Source: Anarhynchus alexandrinus
Lineage: Eukaryota > Chordata > Aves > Charadriiformes > Charadriidae
Direction of reading: 5' to 3'
DNA length: 64,000 bases
NCBI GenBank assembly: GCA_008711295.1
Contig: VUYV01000016.1
Span: forward strand, 2,709,831 to 2,773,830
Positions 49,636-60,450 of the stretch are shown here, one piece after another. A program made the translations under genes and the position numbers. Under the pieces are notes generated by a model that did not search any database, was not told the origin of the DNA, and saw nothing but the letters and a program-made list of their open reading frames with translations. Position 1 is the stretch's first letter, and each line of letters starts with the position of its first letter.

Positions 49636-51610
49636 CATTGTTCAGCTGGTGACTGAGAAACTAATGGAGGAGATTACTCAGAGCCTACTCTCTTGTTGAG
49701 CTTGCTGTTTGAGCTACACTGTAAGGCTGAAGTTAAGCAGTATTGTATTTGTCTGGTGTGTTTTTGATAAAATGAGTTAGTAGCAAGTTTAGGAAAATAG
49801 GAGTCTTTTCAGAACTGAAGCCATACTTTGACCCAAAAACCAGACATAATTAGGGCGCACACCTTATTGGGAGCAAACTGGAACAGTAACCCAGCTGGGT
49901 GAATGTCTGATAGCTCCCTAAGCAGCTTCAGCACAAAAGCCAACAAGCTGCTTTCACTGGCCATTTAAGTTACCAGCAGATAGGTGGTAACAATCAACTG
50001 GAGAGCCTTAAAATCTTAACCCACGCCAGCTATTTGCAGAGGGAATGTGTCTCTGTGTCGTTAGACTGAAAGAGGTCAATGCACTTTGCTTTTCTTCCCC
50101 ACCTCACATCATGAAGTCTTATTTGTTTGAAGCCCTCTGTGAAGCTGCAATACGTCTGACAATCTATATTAAACCTCCCAGCTCATCTCCCTTTCCAAAC
50201 CTCTTTCGGACACCGGCACGTGGCAGATGAGTGTCAGGTAGCAAGAGCCATCCAAAGAGAATACTGTGGCAGAGTCTCACCACAAATTTGGAAAGGTCTA
50301 AGAAGCTTAATATAGGGCCTGAAGAAGGTGCTAAGAAAATGGTCAGTGAGGATGAAAAGTATAGCCAAGGCTAGGCAAAGAGATGAGCAGCAACTTCAGA
50401 TGAGAGGAGAGCCTGTGGGAAAGAGGTGACAGAATAATAAAAGAAAACACTGTTTAGGTACAAAAGACAGAGGAAGAGCGTATGTTGAATAGAAAAAACA
50501 AGTCTAAGGCTTGGAGGTGAAATGGTTGAACTTTAGAAATTTTGCCATTTGTTTCTGAGAGCTCCAGTGGTGAATGTTCAAGGCAGCTTTAGTTGAATGC
50601 TTTGTTGGACCTCCGCAATGTCCTGCTAAAACCATTGAAATTTCTATGCTGAAGACACTGCTTATTTACTTATTTAGATATCTTCTTTCTCGGTGCTCGG
50701 GTTAGAGCAAAGAGTGGATGTTTTCAATCTTCTCCATGATGTGAAGTACTTCTCCAGACTGGGAGCACCTCAGAAACTCATTTATCAGTACACCAAGATT
50801 GACGCCGTTGTGTGTTTACTGCCACCCGTTTCCATGTTTCCAGTATTTGCAGTGGGAGAGAGGAAGGTCAGGATGATTAGAAGATCTTGTGCTGTAGAAA
50901 AGGAGCCAGACAATATAATAAGAGAGAATTTACCCTGATATTAGTACTAATAATATTAATTATTATTAATAACAACCAATTATTTAGCTGAAAAATCCTG
51001 TTAATGCTGAATAGAACAATTGCATTTACTCTTTACGTAAACTACTTGGGTTACTGTTAACTGCTCATTAGTGCATCTTAGGGGTCTGAACATTTCAGTC
51101 TACAGTGTTAAAAACGCACATTTATTTTTTCTAATCATAACTAATCTGCTGAGCAAGGGTGGGAGCATTCCCTATGAATTTGAGAGCTCCAGCATTTCAA
51201 GAATGCAGACATTTGTTTCAACAGACAAATGCATTTAAAACTGTGGCTGTCTTTTCTGTTGCTACCCACTTCCTTACCAATTTCTGTAAAGAGCTGTAGG
51301 TCCAGCTTTATCTAGATTTGCTCTGAGCTTTTGCAAGCAGAAGCTATTGCTGTAAGCTGAGAAGTGTTAGAAGGTGCCCCTTGTAGGATAACAAAGTGCA
51401 TCTTCAAGTGAAGAATTTGGAAGATTTGGGCTCATAAATTGTTTTTATCTGAACTCTCCAGTCCCCACAAACCAATATTTTTTCATGTTCAGTTACTCTC
51501 CAGACAGGTATATGGTTGCAGTTCTCAGGCTTATAAAGGAAACAGTATACAGTGCACTGAAAAGGGATATAGCAGAGGCAAGCAAATCCAAACCACGTGT
51601 GTAGGCATAC
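49636..51610. other. Non-coding stretch, nothing recognised
   Basis: Only short frames. TTATTA/TAATAA-rich patch at 50940-50972. No element was recognised. Confidence 0.5.
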
Positions 51611-51632
51611 GTGTGTGTGTGTGTGTGCGTGT
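51611..51632. repeat. (GT)n microsatellite
   Basis: Eleven GT-type steps with one GC interruption. A typical dinucleotide microsatellite. Confidence 0.9.
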
Positions 51633-51988
51633 AAGCTTGTGTGTCTGTTGAGATATTTATTTGCCTCCAAACCTGTGTTTTTTCATAAGGGGTTCAAATC
51701 TGGTCAAATTACAATGTGAAATGTGGAAGGTGAGCTTGACTTCAGCTGTAAGTGGGATCTACGTGTCTGGCAATTGCCAAACACATCAGAGAGCTTTCTC
51801 TGCTTGAAATCAGCTCTCTTCCTAATGGACAGGGAGCTAGAAATCATGATAAGAACCCCTTCCACTCCTGAGTTTTTATGGGTAGTCTCTCCATAGTTAA
51901 TAAATGAGTTGGGCTTGATGGAAGCGTGTTACAGTGTGTTGGTTTCCAGTCCGCTTGGGGCCCAGGGCTGCATTCTTCTTGCTCCCTA

Positions 51989-52040
51989 GACTCCCCTTGA
52001 ACTAAATGGGAGGTGTGGGTGAACAAGATCAGACCCCTCG
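51989..52040. repeat. Possible palindromic sauropsid repeat relic
   Basis: 'ctccccttgaactaaatggg' followed by 'aggtgtgggtgaac' and 'agatcagaccc' is collinear with the half-element ctcccattgacttcaatggg, agttgtgggtgctc, aaatcaggccc seen widely in bird and turtle genomes. Diverged. Identification from memory. Confidence 0.4.
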
Positions 52041-52049
52041 TCTGCAGAC

Positions 52050-52649
52050 ACTGAAGCCACATGCAGCCTCCAGTGACCTCCCTCGCCTTCCGCAAACACT
52101 AAATTCATTGCTAGTTTAAAAAAAAGTGAGGCACTTCAGCTTCTTTTCAAAATAGAGAGAAACAATAGGGCACACTGTAGTGAGTTCCAAGTCTTTTATC
52201 TTTCTACAGATTCAACCACAGTATTGATTCTTTATTGACCTAAACTGTCCTAAGCGTGGCTGTGGTTTTTTCTCATATAGTCTATGGGAGAGTTAAGGCA
52301 GCTACTACTTTAATATTGATTTTTGTGAAAAAGGTGCAGGAAAGGGGGCAATTTGTGTCTGCAGTTGCTCTTCACTATAAAAGATACCATTGTTAGGAGC
52401 TTATAGCATTATATCAAGGGTCTTAATCTGTAGCAATCTTTTTTTACAACTTAGAAATAGGCTTGGGCAAATGTGTTATTGGTGTTAATGATATTTTGAA
52501 GTGAAGAAAATTTGTCAGCCTTTCCAAGTAAAATGCTCAACTTAACCATTTGAGAACTTGACAGGTTTGTTACATCTGTTTGCAGGAATTATGTCTTTTG
52601 TTCCCCTAGAAAAAAAGAAAAAAGAATGTCCGTTTGAATAAACAGTGAT
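52050..52649. other. Non-coding stretch, nothing recognised
   Basis: No exon, repeat or RNA gene was recognised. Confidence 0.5.
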
Positions 52650-53060
52650 AATAATGTTATCTGTATAAATCTTTAATAAATTGAAATTATTACTGCAGGC
52701 TTAAATAAGCAGTAAGTTTTGACAAGAAGGGCATTATCATCTAATTATACTTACTTTATGAAAGAGAGGGGCAAGGGCCAACCTGTGAGCCGTCTAAACC
52801 ACAGTAATAGAGTGATCCCCTCTGCAGACTAAAGAAGGAGCCATTAGACAACAATAAAACACAGGCAGTGCACTGGAAATTGCAACTGAACCCCTGATTC
52901 ACACAGATACACCATCTTAATTGTTACAAAAACTAGCAGAGCAGTATGATAAGTGCATGGCAGAACAGCCTTTGCTAAGCTGATGAGAAAATCCTGTGCC
53001 AGATATTTTATGGTATTCCTAAAGGCTTCTTTAATTATCAATTAGTCACTATTGTACATT
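52650..53060. promoter_or_regulatory. Candidate enhancer-like element rich in homeodomain sites
   Basis: AT-rich but not low-complexity, without recognisable repeats. It contains TTAATTATCAATTAG at 53031-53045, with two ATTA/TAAT-type homeodomain cores, plus further CTAATTATAC (52741-52750) and TAAT cores. Clusters of this type are typical of deeply conserved developmental enhancers. Conservation has not been tested. Confidence 0.28.
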
Positions 53061-53800
53061 AGTTTCCTATTGGCTAAGTGCTCAGTGTAAGGGTCTATAT
53101 CAGCATTTGCAAACAGGTGTAAAGATATAACTGATACGTAAATTGCCTTCTTCCTGTGGGCACCTGGTTTGCTAAGAACGCTTAAGAAATTCCAAGACAA
53201 CACCTGCTAGCTGCTTTATTGCTGTGTATCTCATATATTCTGCTGTTAGTCTGTGTTGAATTGTAAAGAGCTGTGCCTACTGAAACATGTTGCTTTTTTC
53301 ATACAAGCCACGGGAAAAGCTAAATAAACTAAGTGGGGTAAAACATTCACAAAAAAAGTATTCACATGCTGCCCGATGTATTAAGTGTGAGCCAGTATAT
53401 GTGGTATTCCTCTTATACCTACTATTTAATTTTTTCCTTACATAGAATCAATAACCAGAAAAATAATTGTCTCTTAATGTCCGTAATGTTTTTGAACGTT
53501 TGATTTGTTTGGCAAATAAGGTTGACTTGTTTAAAACCTCCACTGGCTGCATTTATTTCACAGAAGGCAAAAAAATTTGATCATAATAATCTGCCAGATT
53601 TAAGAAGCTAACATAACTCTTGGTTGTCTTAGGTAACTATTGGGTTTGGAATTACACTGTCTACAAATCAAGTCTCTTGTGTATATACACATAGTTTTGT
53701 TTTGCATATATATAATATTATATTTTAAAACTGTTAATCTAGGCCCTCTCCTGCATGTAGTTATGATATATGTTTATTCATATGCACCTGACTACACATG
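53061..53800. other. AT-rich non-coding stretch, nothing recognised
   Basis: Contains a TA-rich patch at 53680-53728. No exon or transposon was recognised. Confidence 0.5.
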
Positions 53801-53821
53801 ATTTTTTTTTCCCCCCATTAG

Positions 53822-54017
53822 AATCTTGTCTCATTTACCATTCAGGATATTTTAAGGATGAAACAACACTGTGTGGTAGAGATGGTCATTGTCCTAAATC
53901 CTCTGCAGAAGTCAGTCAGTGATTTTTGGCTCCTCCTTTCTAGGCCTGGATCACCCCATGGAGACGGGCACAAAAAACCTAAGCAGCTTGTAGGCAGTAA
54001 GAGAAGCACCCAGCCCG
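53822..54017 (+). other. Candidate unannotated exon, product unknown
   Basis: Preceded by a strong acceptor-like tract at 53801-53821 (nine T, six C, then ATTAG) and ending at CCCG followed by GTGAGA at 54018, a good donor context. The frame starting at 53822 is open through the whole segment; beyond the putative donor the same frame stays open to a stop at 54293-54295. The first in-frame ATG is at 53858. The translation has a hydrophobic first half and a Gly/Pro/Lys-rich second half and resembles no family I know. A length of 196 nt would leave the next exon in a different phase. It may equally be a non-coding RNA exon or chance. Confidence 0.2.
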
Positions 54018-54070
54018 GTGAGAGGGCTGCAAGCGCGCAGGGAGGGCGCGCGTGCTCTGAGGGAATGGCA
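53990..54070. promoter_or_regulatory. Small CpG pocket
   Basis: Contains GCAAGCGCGCAGG and GGGCGCGCGTGC within about 30 bp, with both GCGCGC palindromes intact, in otherwise CpG-poor DNA. It overlaps the end of the candidate exon. Possibly a hypomethylated regulatory spot, or simply recent variation. Confidence 0.3.
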
Positions 54071-54295
54071 TGTGCACAGACCAGTAATGAAGACAAGGGC
54101 AAAGCATCAGGAGGTGGTTCCAGAACTATTCACAACAAAGATAAGGATGTGGACAAAGTAATGACTTTTCCTCTTCTTTATCTTTTGAAAACAGCTCAAC
54201 AGCTCTCATGGAATTATCCCAAACCAGTTCAGCTTGTGGCACGTGTTGGGCAGGTACATTCTGAGCCCAAACTCTTAAGTCTACTGGTGTTATAA

Positions 54296-55240
54296 GGGAC
54301 TGAAATGGCCTACAATGCCTGTGGCACACAACGTTAATAACAGGGAGGACTACAGTCTCACTTACTCCCCATCTTCGTTTCCCATAAATATGTCACTTCT
54401 CACTTTGTCTTACAGGACTCTCAGAAGGAAGGCTAAAAATAGAGACAACACATATGGATGTGTGCTGGGGATGTGGCTGGTTTTAGTTTCCATTCCTTTC
54501 TCTGTCGCAAGGGCTAAACAGCCTTTTGCCTTTACACATGGGCTGGAGCCACCTGTTCTTGGCATAAATGAGGATAGTTTGCTAAAAAACTGTGAACAGA
54601 AAGGTCCTTAAAAAAGAGATGTTCAGACATTTTCGGCTGAAGTAATTGAAGATGCCCTACAGTTATTGGACACACGAGGTGTAAATTTGCCTAGGTGTTG
54701 CTGCTCTAATGCAGCCTTTTGTGCTTATTTTATCATTTTGCATATAATTCCCTATAATGTGCCAACACTGTAACTGATATAACTTCATGTCTTTTTTCAC
54801 TCGTGCAAGCAAGCTGAACAAGTGGGATGAGGTTACAGTAAACAAGAGGGAGATCACCAGAGATAGAGATTTTAAGAGTCCACAAAACCCAAGAGCAACA
54901 GAGAGTCTGAGACACAAGAATCTCTCCATGAGAAGAATGCTCAGAGCACAAAGTTATATCCCCCCTCGGCATAAATACGTGCAGACAAAAATGACTCACT
55001 ATGTGAGTCAGAGAGAGGAGGTTTTATTTACACCACAGAACTTGGAAATAACATTTCCACTGATTCTATTCTGTTCAGCAATTGTGGGTATAAGCAAAAG
55101 GCTGTTAACACTTCTGTATGAATCAAATTTTTAAAAATCACTCCGCCCTTCAATCAGAACTGTTTTCTCACTTATATGAATTAACCTACAGAACTGGCAC
55201 ATGAAATAATTTGTTTCAGTATCTATTACTGAATATGTTT
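54296..55240. other. Non-coding stretch, nothing recognised
   Basis: Frames up to 115 codons on either strand overlap each other and show no family resemblance. Confidence 0.5.
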
Positions 55241-55296
55241 TGGCCTGGATCCATAAAAGCATTTAGGAGCCTGAGTTGCACTGAAATCACTGAACA
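55241..55296. repeat. Possible palindromic sauropsid repeat relic
   Basis: 'ggcctggatccataaaagc', 'atttaggagcctgagt' and 'cactgaaatcactga' follow the order of the class of repeat reading ggccgatccataaag, ttaggcacctaa, ttgaaatcaatgg. Half-element only. Confidence 0.4.
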
Positions 55297-56225
55297 GAGG
55301 GAAAAAAAAGTGTTATTCCTGGTTACTACAAGGAACTGTAGCACATTGCTCTTTTCTCTGGGCAAATTTCAGACTATGTCTCCATGGCCAGGCTTTGCGA
55401 CAGCACTGGGGCTCTTCCTGGCTGGTGAAGGAAGGCATCTGCCCAGGCATTCCTGAAATCTGGTTCTTGGAGGTCCTTCTATGTGGGGCATTACATGATG
55501 TATACTCTGTCAGGGGAGCAAAGCTGGTAGAAGAGAATTGGCTTGTAATGTGACTGTGAGATATCACGGTGCTGAATTACTCCAGTATAAAATATACCTG
55601 GTTACTTTGAGAAGGGAATGGAACGGAAATGTATTCATTTTTTACAATATATATAAATTACTGGTAGAAAGAAATTATTTTTTTTTGTGAACTTTTTCCT
55701 CTAGTAAAACGTCTGAGCTGCTGAAAAATATTTTGATAGACATTTTGTCGCCATTCCTATCAGCCTTTCATATCCTACAGCTCCCCATGCCACCATTTCA
55801 TAATAGTAATTTTTCATGGTGGCCAGTCCAGCTGTGTTTGAATGGGTGATCTATAGGTGGTGAAGCCTCCTTCTCATTTCCCAGCTCCTCTAATCCTCTG
55901 TAAGAGAGTGTCATGATGAATTTGTTGTTTGAATTTGTGACACTGAGGAATTCACACGTTCATTGATGGAACAGGACGTCTTTTTTTTCTGTTCTCCTAC
56001 ATATGGACTCTTGACAATTATTTTTCTAAACAAAATATGATGTTTGGGGCAAACATTTAGGACGTGTTAAGATGCCAAGTGTAAAGAATGGGTGAAAAGG
56101 TGTGATGTCTACAAACAGAGCCAGTCTACAAAACGGTTAGTCATGAAAATGGCCAAGGCAAATAAGACACTGCTGAAACTCTCTTAGCCCCCCACAATCC
56201 TCATGTGTGGGTTTATATGCACCAG
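55297..56225. other. Non-coding stretch, nothing recognised
   Basis: Contains T-runs at 55679-55687 and 55981-55988. No exon or repeat body was recognised. Confidence 0.5.
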
Positions 56226-56301
56226 CAGAGCCAAGTTAACCTTAATTGTGTGTTGTTTAACTTGGCTATAAATGGCTAACCCTTTTTGTAACTTGGCTCT
56301 G
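56226..56301. repeat. Nested perfect inverted repeats
   Basis: The left arm CAGAGCCAAGTTA (56226-56238) is the exact reverse complement of TAACTTGGCTCTG (56289-56301). The inner part AGCCAAGTTAA (56229-56239) also pairs exactly with TTAACTTGGCT (56257-56267). The same arm can therefore form either of two hairpins, with loops of 17 or 50 bases. No flanking transposon was recognised. Confidence 0.85.
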
Positions 56302-56945
56302 ATTGTAGGTATCACACCTTTCGATTACTGACCTTTCTTGTCTAAATTGTTTTTTTAATACATATTAAATATTTTTGATCTACTTTAATTTCCTAGAGCT
56401 TTTTAGGGTAGAAAATGTTACAGAAAATATCTCCGCTGATAGAAAGACATAATTTAATAGAAAATGTCTTAAATCCTAATAGCTAGGCAGGTCGGTGGTT
56501 TTTAAAACCTGATTCTTTTTGAAGGAAATAGTGCCAGAAAAACTCACAGAAATTTGGTGTGCTGTTTTTTCTGTGCATTCATTGGCAAAGGGAACAGGAA
56601 TGCAACTTTGCTACAATTCTTAATAAAAAAAAAAATTTAAACTGTAATAACCAATCAATAATTCTTATTTTCCTTTCAGCGTCATATTTCTTAATAATGA
56701 CTTTAATATTTCAACAGTTTGTTACCATGATGCTCTGAAATTCTGAGAAGATAAAGTGTTTCTCTGTTTGAAGCTAGAATATTAAAACTGTGTCCCATTT
56801 AATTGCCTTTTCTGATGGTTTTATCTGCACATTATGTGTAATGGAAGTATTATAATTGCTGGTTAACAGAAGGTTTTTATCAGTTTTGTAGATTCGGTAA
56901 TTCAAGGTGTATTGCTATCCACAGCAGCAGTGGCACACACAATCT
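56302..56945. other. AT-rich non-coding stretch, nothing recognised
   Basis: A-run at 56625-56635. No exon or transposon was recognised. Confidence 0.5.
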
Positions 56946-56950
56946 TGGGA

Positions 56951-57011
56951 CTTGGCCCAGTTCTTAAAAAATTCAATTGAAGGGCTTCTGTTGACATCAG
57001 TGGATCAGGTC
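56951..57011. repeat. Possible palindromic sauropsid repeat relic
   Basis: 'cttggcccagttct', 'attcaattgaaggg', 'ctgttgacatcagtggatca' and 'ggtct' have the overall look of the tcaatgaagtcaatggg / ttgacttcagtggatcaggcc palindromic class. Weak. Confidence 0.35.
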
Positions 57012-58965
57012 TTTCATGATGAGAGTGAGGAGTAATTATTTTCTGCATGTGGGGTGTCTCATCAGGAATTATGCAGTTGTGAATCAGTTTCTTCTCGTGG
57101 TGAAGTTTGCGCCTGAGTTTCCATTATAACTCCAATTTTGTCTCATACTTTAAAATCCTCAGAAATGCCACACTGGACTAAGGGGAGTAAGATTTTTTTT
57201 TTTTATCCGGTGAGATACAGGTTAGGTGGTCTTGGAACAGTTCCCACTAAAGCAGGGGACAGTATTACAAAATCTACTACCATTTGTACTAATTAGCAAC
57301 TTTGCTGACAGCCTCTGGTGTGTAACTCATTACTGTCTATTTGTGTGCTTGGCTTATAAATCCCCTAACAGCCAGACTGTGTGCACTGTTGTAGTACAAT
57401 ATTGTTGTGGTATAAGACCTTTTCTTGAGCATTAGCGTGTCTCCTCCTTTCTCCATGCATAGTACTTGAAGTATAAGTAGGTCAGTGGCATGGAGACACA
57501 GCCCCTAAGTAAGAAGAGCTTCCAGTATTTCTTTTTTTCCCCTGTTTTGGTTCTGAAGTAGAGATGAATAAAATCTGTTCGTTTCTGGCACCACTCTTGC
57601 TGATGCTGCTTGTTTCTCAGCGCATTTTAAATTTTCTCTGATTCGACCTTCACCCTTGCTTGTGGGCATGATATCACATATTTTAGCATGCTTTTTTTCT
57701 TTCCCTCCATATCTGCATTAGTCAGGCCTGTTGGTATTTTGAAGTACTTTTGCCACAATTCAACAAGAATGTTCTTTTTCAATTTCTGTAGTTAGATTCT
57801 GCTATTCAGTGATTTTTCCCCATCCTTTATCATAGGCTGTGTCTTTTCCATATGGTAATGAATCATTCCCCTAGGAGGAGTATCATTTGCTCAATTCAGT
57901 GGACTTCTCACAATGCAGATACATGCATTTCTTTCACCTATCATTTTGATTTTAGTTTTCCTGCAGTTTATTGGCTTCGATCTATATTTTCTTTGTGATC
58001 TGTTCCTTTCCCAGCTCTGGTAGGTATCTCCAACTATATTGAAATCTGTGCTCCCCTTATGGCATACCTATACTTCCTGCCTTTCTCTGGAGGTATTATC
58101 TACATATTCAATTTAGTCATTTCCACCATACCCTCTCATGATTCCATTTAATATCTATCCTGAGCCCCTAATCTGGTTTATTTTGTTTTTCTCCAACTTG
58201 TCTATTTAGAAATAAAAGTGCTGACAATACTACATCCTGTGAAACTATTGTTGTATGTCTAATGAAATAAAGAGGACAAGGATGAGCAAACATCTCTTAA
58301 GCATGGGCTTGGATGCCACTGCACAAACAGAAAGGAGGTGGTGTTCTACACGGCATATTTTGCTTTTTATTTATATAGTGATTTGATGATAGGGATGTGC
58401 CAGAATGAAAGTCTGGTGGGTTTTTTTCCCAGTATTATTTGTCTTGCTTAAATAAGTTTTTGCACAAGAGCTGAGATGGGCTGAGGGTTAAATAAGCAAA
58501 TTACAAACTGGAACGCCTATGTTTCTTCCTTTATTTCTGACTCATTGCAAGACTTTGAACCAGTCACTTCAATATTCCTTAGGTGTGGTTTCTCTTGTTT
58601 CCGAAACAAGCCGCATGCTTTTACCTGTTTCATTGTCTGTTTGGTGAGACGGATCCTGCATTGTAACAGTAAGGAGTCCTCACCACTGGCATCCGTAGGA
58701 ACAGGTTTTGGACCATTATGAATCTTGTTTGTCAAATGCCTGTGAATTACTTAAGAGTTCTTTGGGTGAAAGAGAAATTCTTATTAAAACACAGGTTTTG
58801 TGCCTTAAAAATAACTCACGACTGGCACCAGATTCTCGAAAATAACAAATGGCAGACATTTTACTTAAGGATTCTCCCCATGGGTTTGGCTAGATGGGTT
58901 TCTAATGAGCAGGTCTTTTATTTCTGGGATATTCCATATCTCCCTGCCACAATTATTCATGTGCA
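57012..58965. other. Non-coding stretch, nothing recognised
   Basis: Pyrimidine-rich overall, with short frames only. No exon or RNA gene was recognised. Confidence 0.5.
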
Positions 58966-58971
58966 AGTCCT

Positions 58972-59020
58972 AGAGCCAAATTCTGCCCTTAGATGCATGT
59001 TTGCTTCTCCCATTGGCTTT
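58972..59020 (+). repeat. Possible palindromic sauropsid repeat end
   Basis: 'agagccaaattctgccctta' matches the characteristic end of a palindromic repeat class common in turtles and birds (gagccaaattctgccctcagttacac). The continuation 'ctcccattggctt' recalls its centre. Only one half is visible. Confidence 0.45.
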
Positions 59021-59639
59021 CTTGAAAACTGCAGGCATTTTTCCTAAACCATCATTTGGCCTCCAGTTGTACTGTGGTCATATTTGTCTGTCCAAAATGA
59101 CTGTGGCTCTCCATTTATAATCTTGTAATTTGTAATCTTTATTGAGATACTGCTGTGGTTTTTCTTTCATTACTGGCATCTTATTGTAATATTGATTTTT
59201 TGTTAAATGGAACTGCATTGGTAATTTTGGCTGGCAGCTTCTTGGTTTTGCTTTCTTTTGTGTACTTTTTGAGGGAGGGAGAGTATTCCCTGCACTATAT
59301 TGAAGCTGATTTCTTTGATCTGACTCTTGCATTTTGTCTGTCTAAACAAATTTAATTTTTGCCTAATCTGTCTATGCAGTTCTCAGTCACTATGGTATCT
59401 AGGCAAGAAATTATAGCCCTTTTCTGAGGGTTTTCTTCTTGTAACGATGCTAACTTCCTTTTTGAGTGAATGACTCAGTCATTGTCATGCTTTTGTAAAC
59501 AGTTTCTTCTCTACCTATTGATTTTGGTCTAACATTAGTGACCACCCACTGTTTCAGATTGGGAGGGAGAATAATTGTTATATAGGCATCCACATGCATA
59601 CAGACACAAACTCATACACCTGCTCTCAGGCTGGACAGC
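59021..59639. other. Non-coding stretch, nothing recognised
   Basis: AT-rich and T-rich. Short frames only, and no element was recognised. Confidence 0.5.
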
Positions 59640-60450
59640 TTCTTCTGCAGTTTAATTCTCATGGACAGTTATAACAGTGGGTGTCATCTGGACTGGGGCA
59701 AGGCTGAGCCTGGAGGATGGGCTTCCTGGAGTGTGCAAGGCACGGTGAGGAAGTTGTGCATGCGTTTTGGGAAATTGTATAGCATTTACCAATGCAAGGA
59801 GCTGCATATGGAGGGTAGGGCTCCTGTGCTATTGGGAGGTGTTGCTGCCCTGCAAAATAGCTACAGAGCGAATTATAGATGTTCCTGGCTCTCCCCCATC
59901 CCCACTTCCCGGCATCTGTACCCACCGCGGTGGCTGTGAAGGGATGGGATGGCACAGGAGCACTGCCAGAGCATTTGGCTTGCAGAGCATAGTGCTTCCC
60001 ACCCTTACAAACTGCTTTGTTACTGCCTTCTTCTTGCAGTACCTTTCCTGGGCTTAGCAGTACTCCCTTCTCAGGCAGTCCTGGCACAACCGCTGCTGTG
60101 GCCCAGCACTGACCTCCTGGACTCTGCTGCTGTGTCCCCACCACCTCCTGTCTCCCTCAGCCTCCTCACTCACTGCTCAGGTACCCCCTCCTCCTCTTCC
60201 TCTTCTTCTAAGCCACATCCTTGAGAAACTCTTTCAGGCTTTTCCCCACTGGTTCCCCACGCTGTATTCTGCCTTTGACACATCCCAAAGTAACTTCTGC
60301 GTGCTGTCTGCCCCAGTGGCATGGGAGGCTCCTCTGCTGCCTCTCGCTGAGTACACCAAGGCAGAAGCCCTGAAATACATTTGGGTGAAGCGAGTCTCCC
60401 ATTAAGCACAGCAACTCTCTTGTATTTCACATACCCACTACCCATTGCTT
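59640..60450. other. GC-richer non-coding block
   Basis: GC content is higher than the flanks and many mutually exclusive frames are open on both strands (up to 161 codons at 59659-60144 minus). Includes a (TCC/TTC)n tract at 60184-60210. No family resemblance and no consistent splice structure. Possibly an unrecognised repeat or a transcribed non-coding region. Confidence 0.35.
60184..60210. repeat. (TCC/TTC)n pyrimidine simple repeat
   Basis: Trinucleotide CCT/CTT units, about 27 bp. It encodes the Ser- or Glu-rich ends of the overlapping spurious frames. Confidence 0.8.

Noticed and set aside
36105..55717. Exact 15-bp match AGTAAAACGTCTGAG at 36105-36119 and 55703-55717
   Set aside because: About the number expected by chance for this window size, and flanks diverge immediately.
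59659..60144. 161-codon minus-strand frame
   Set aside because: It lies in a GC-richer block where five or more frames on both strands are open at once. No family resemblance or splice context.
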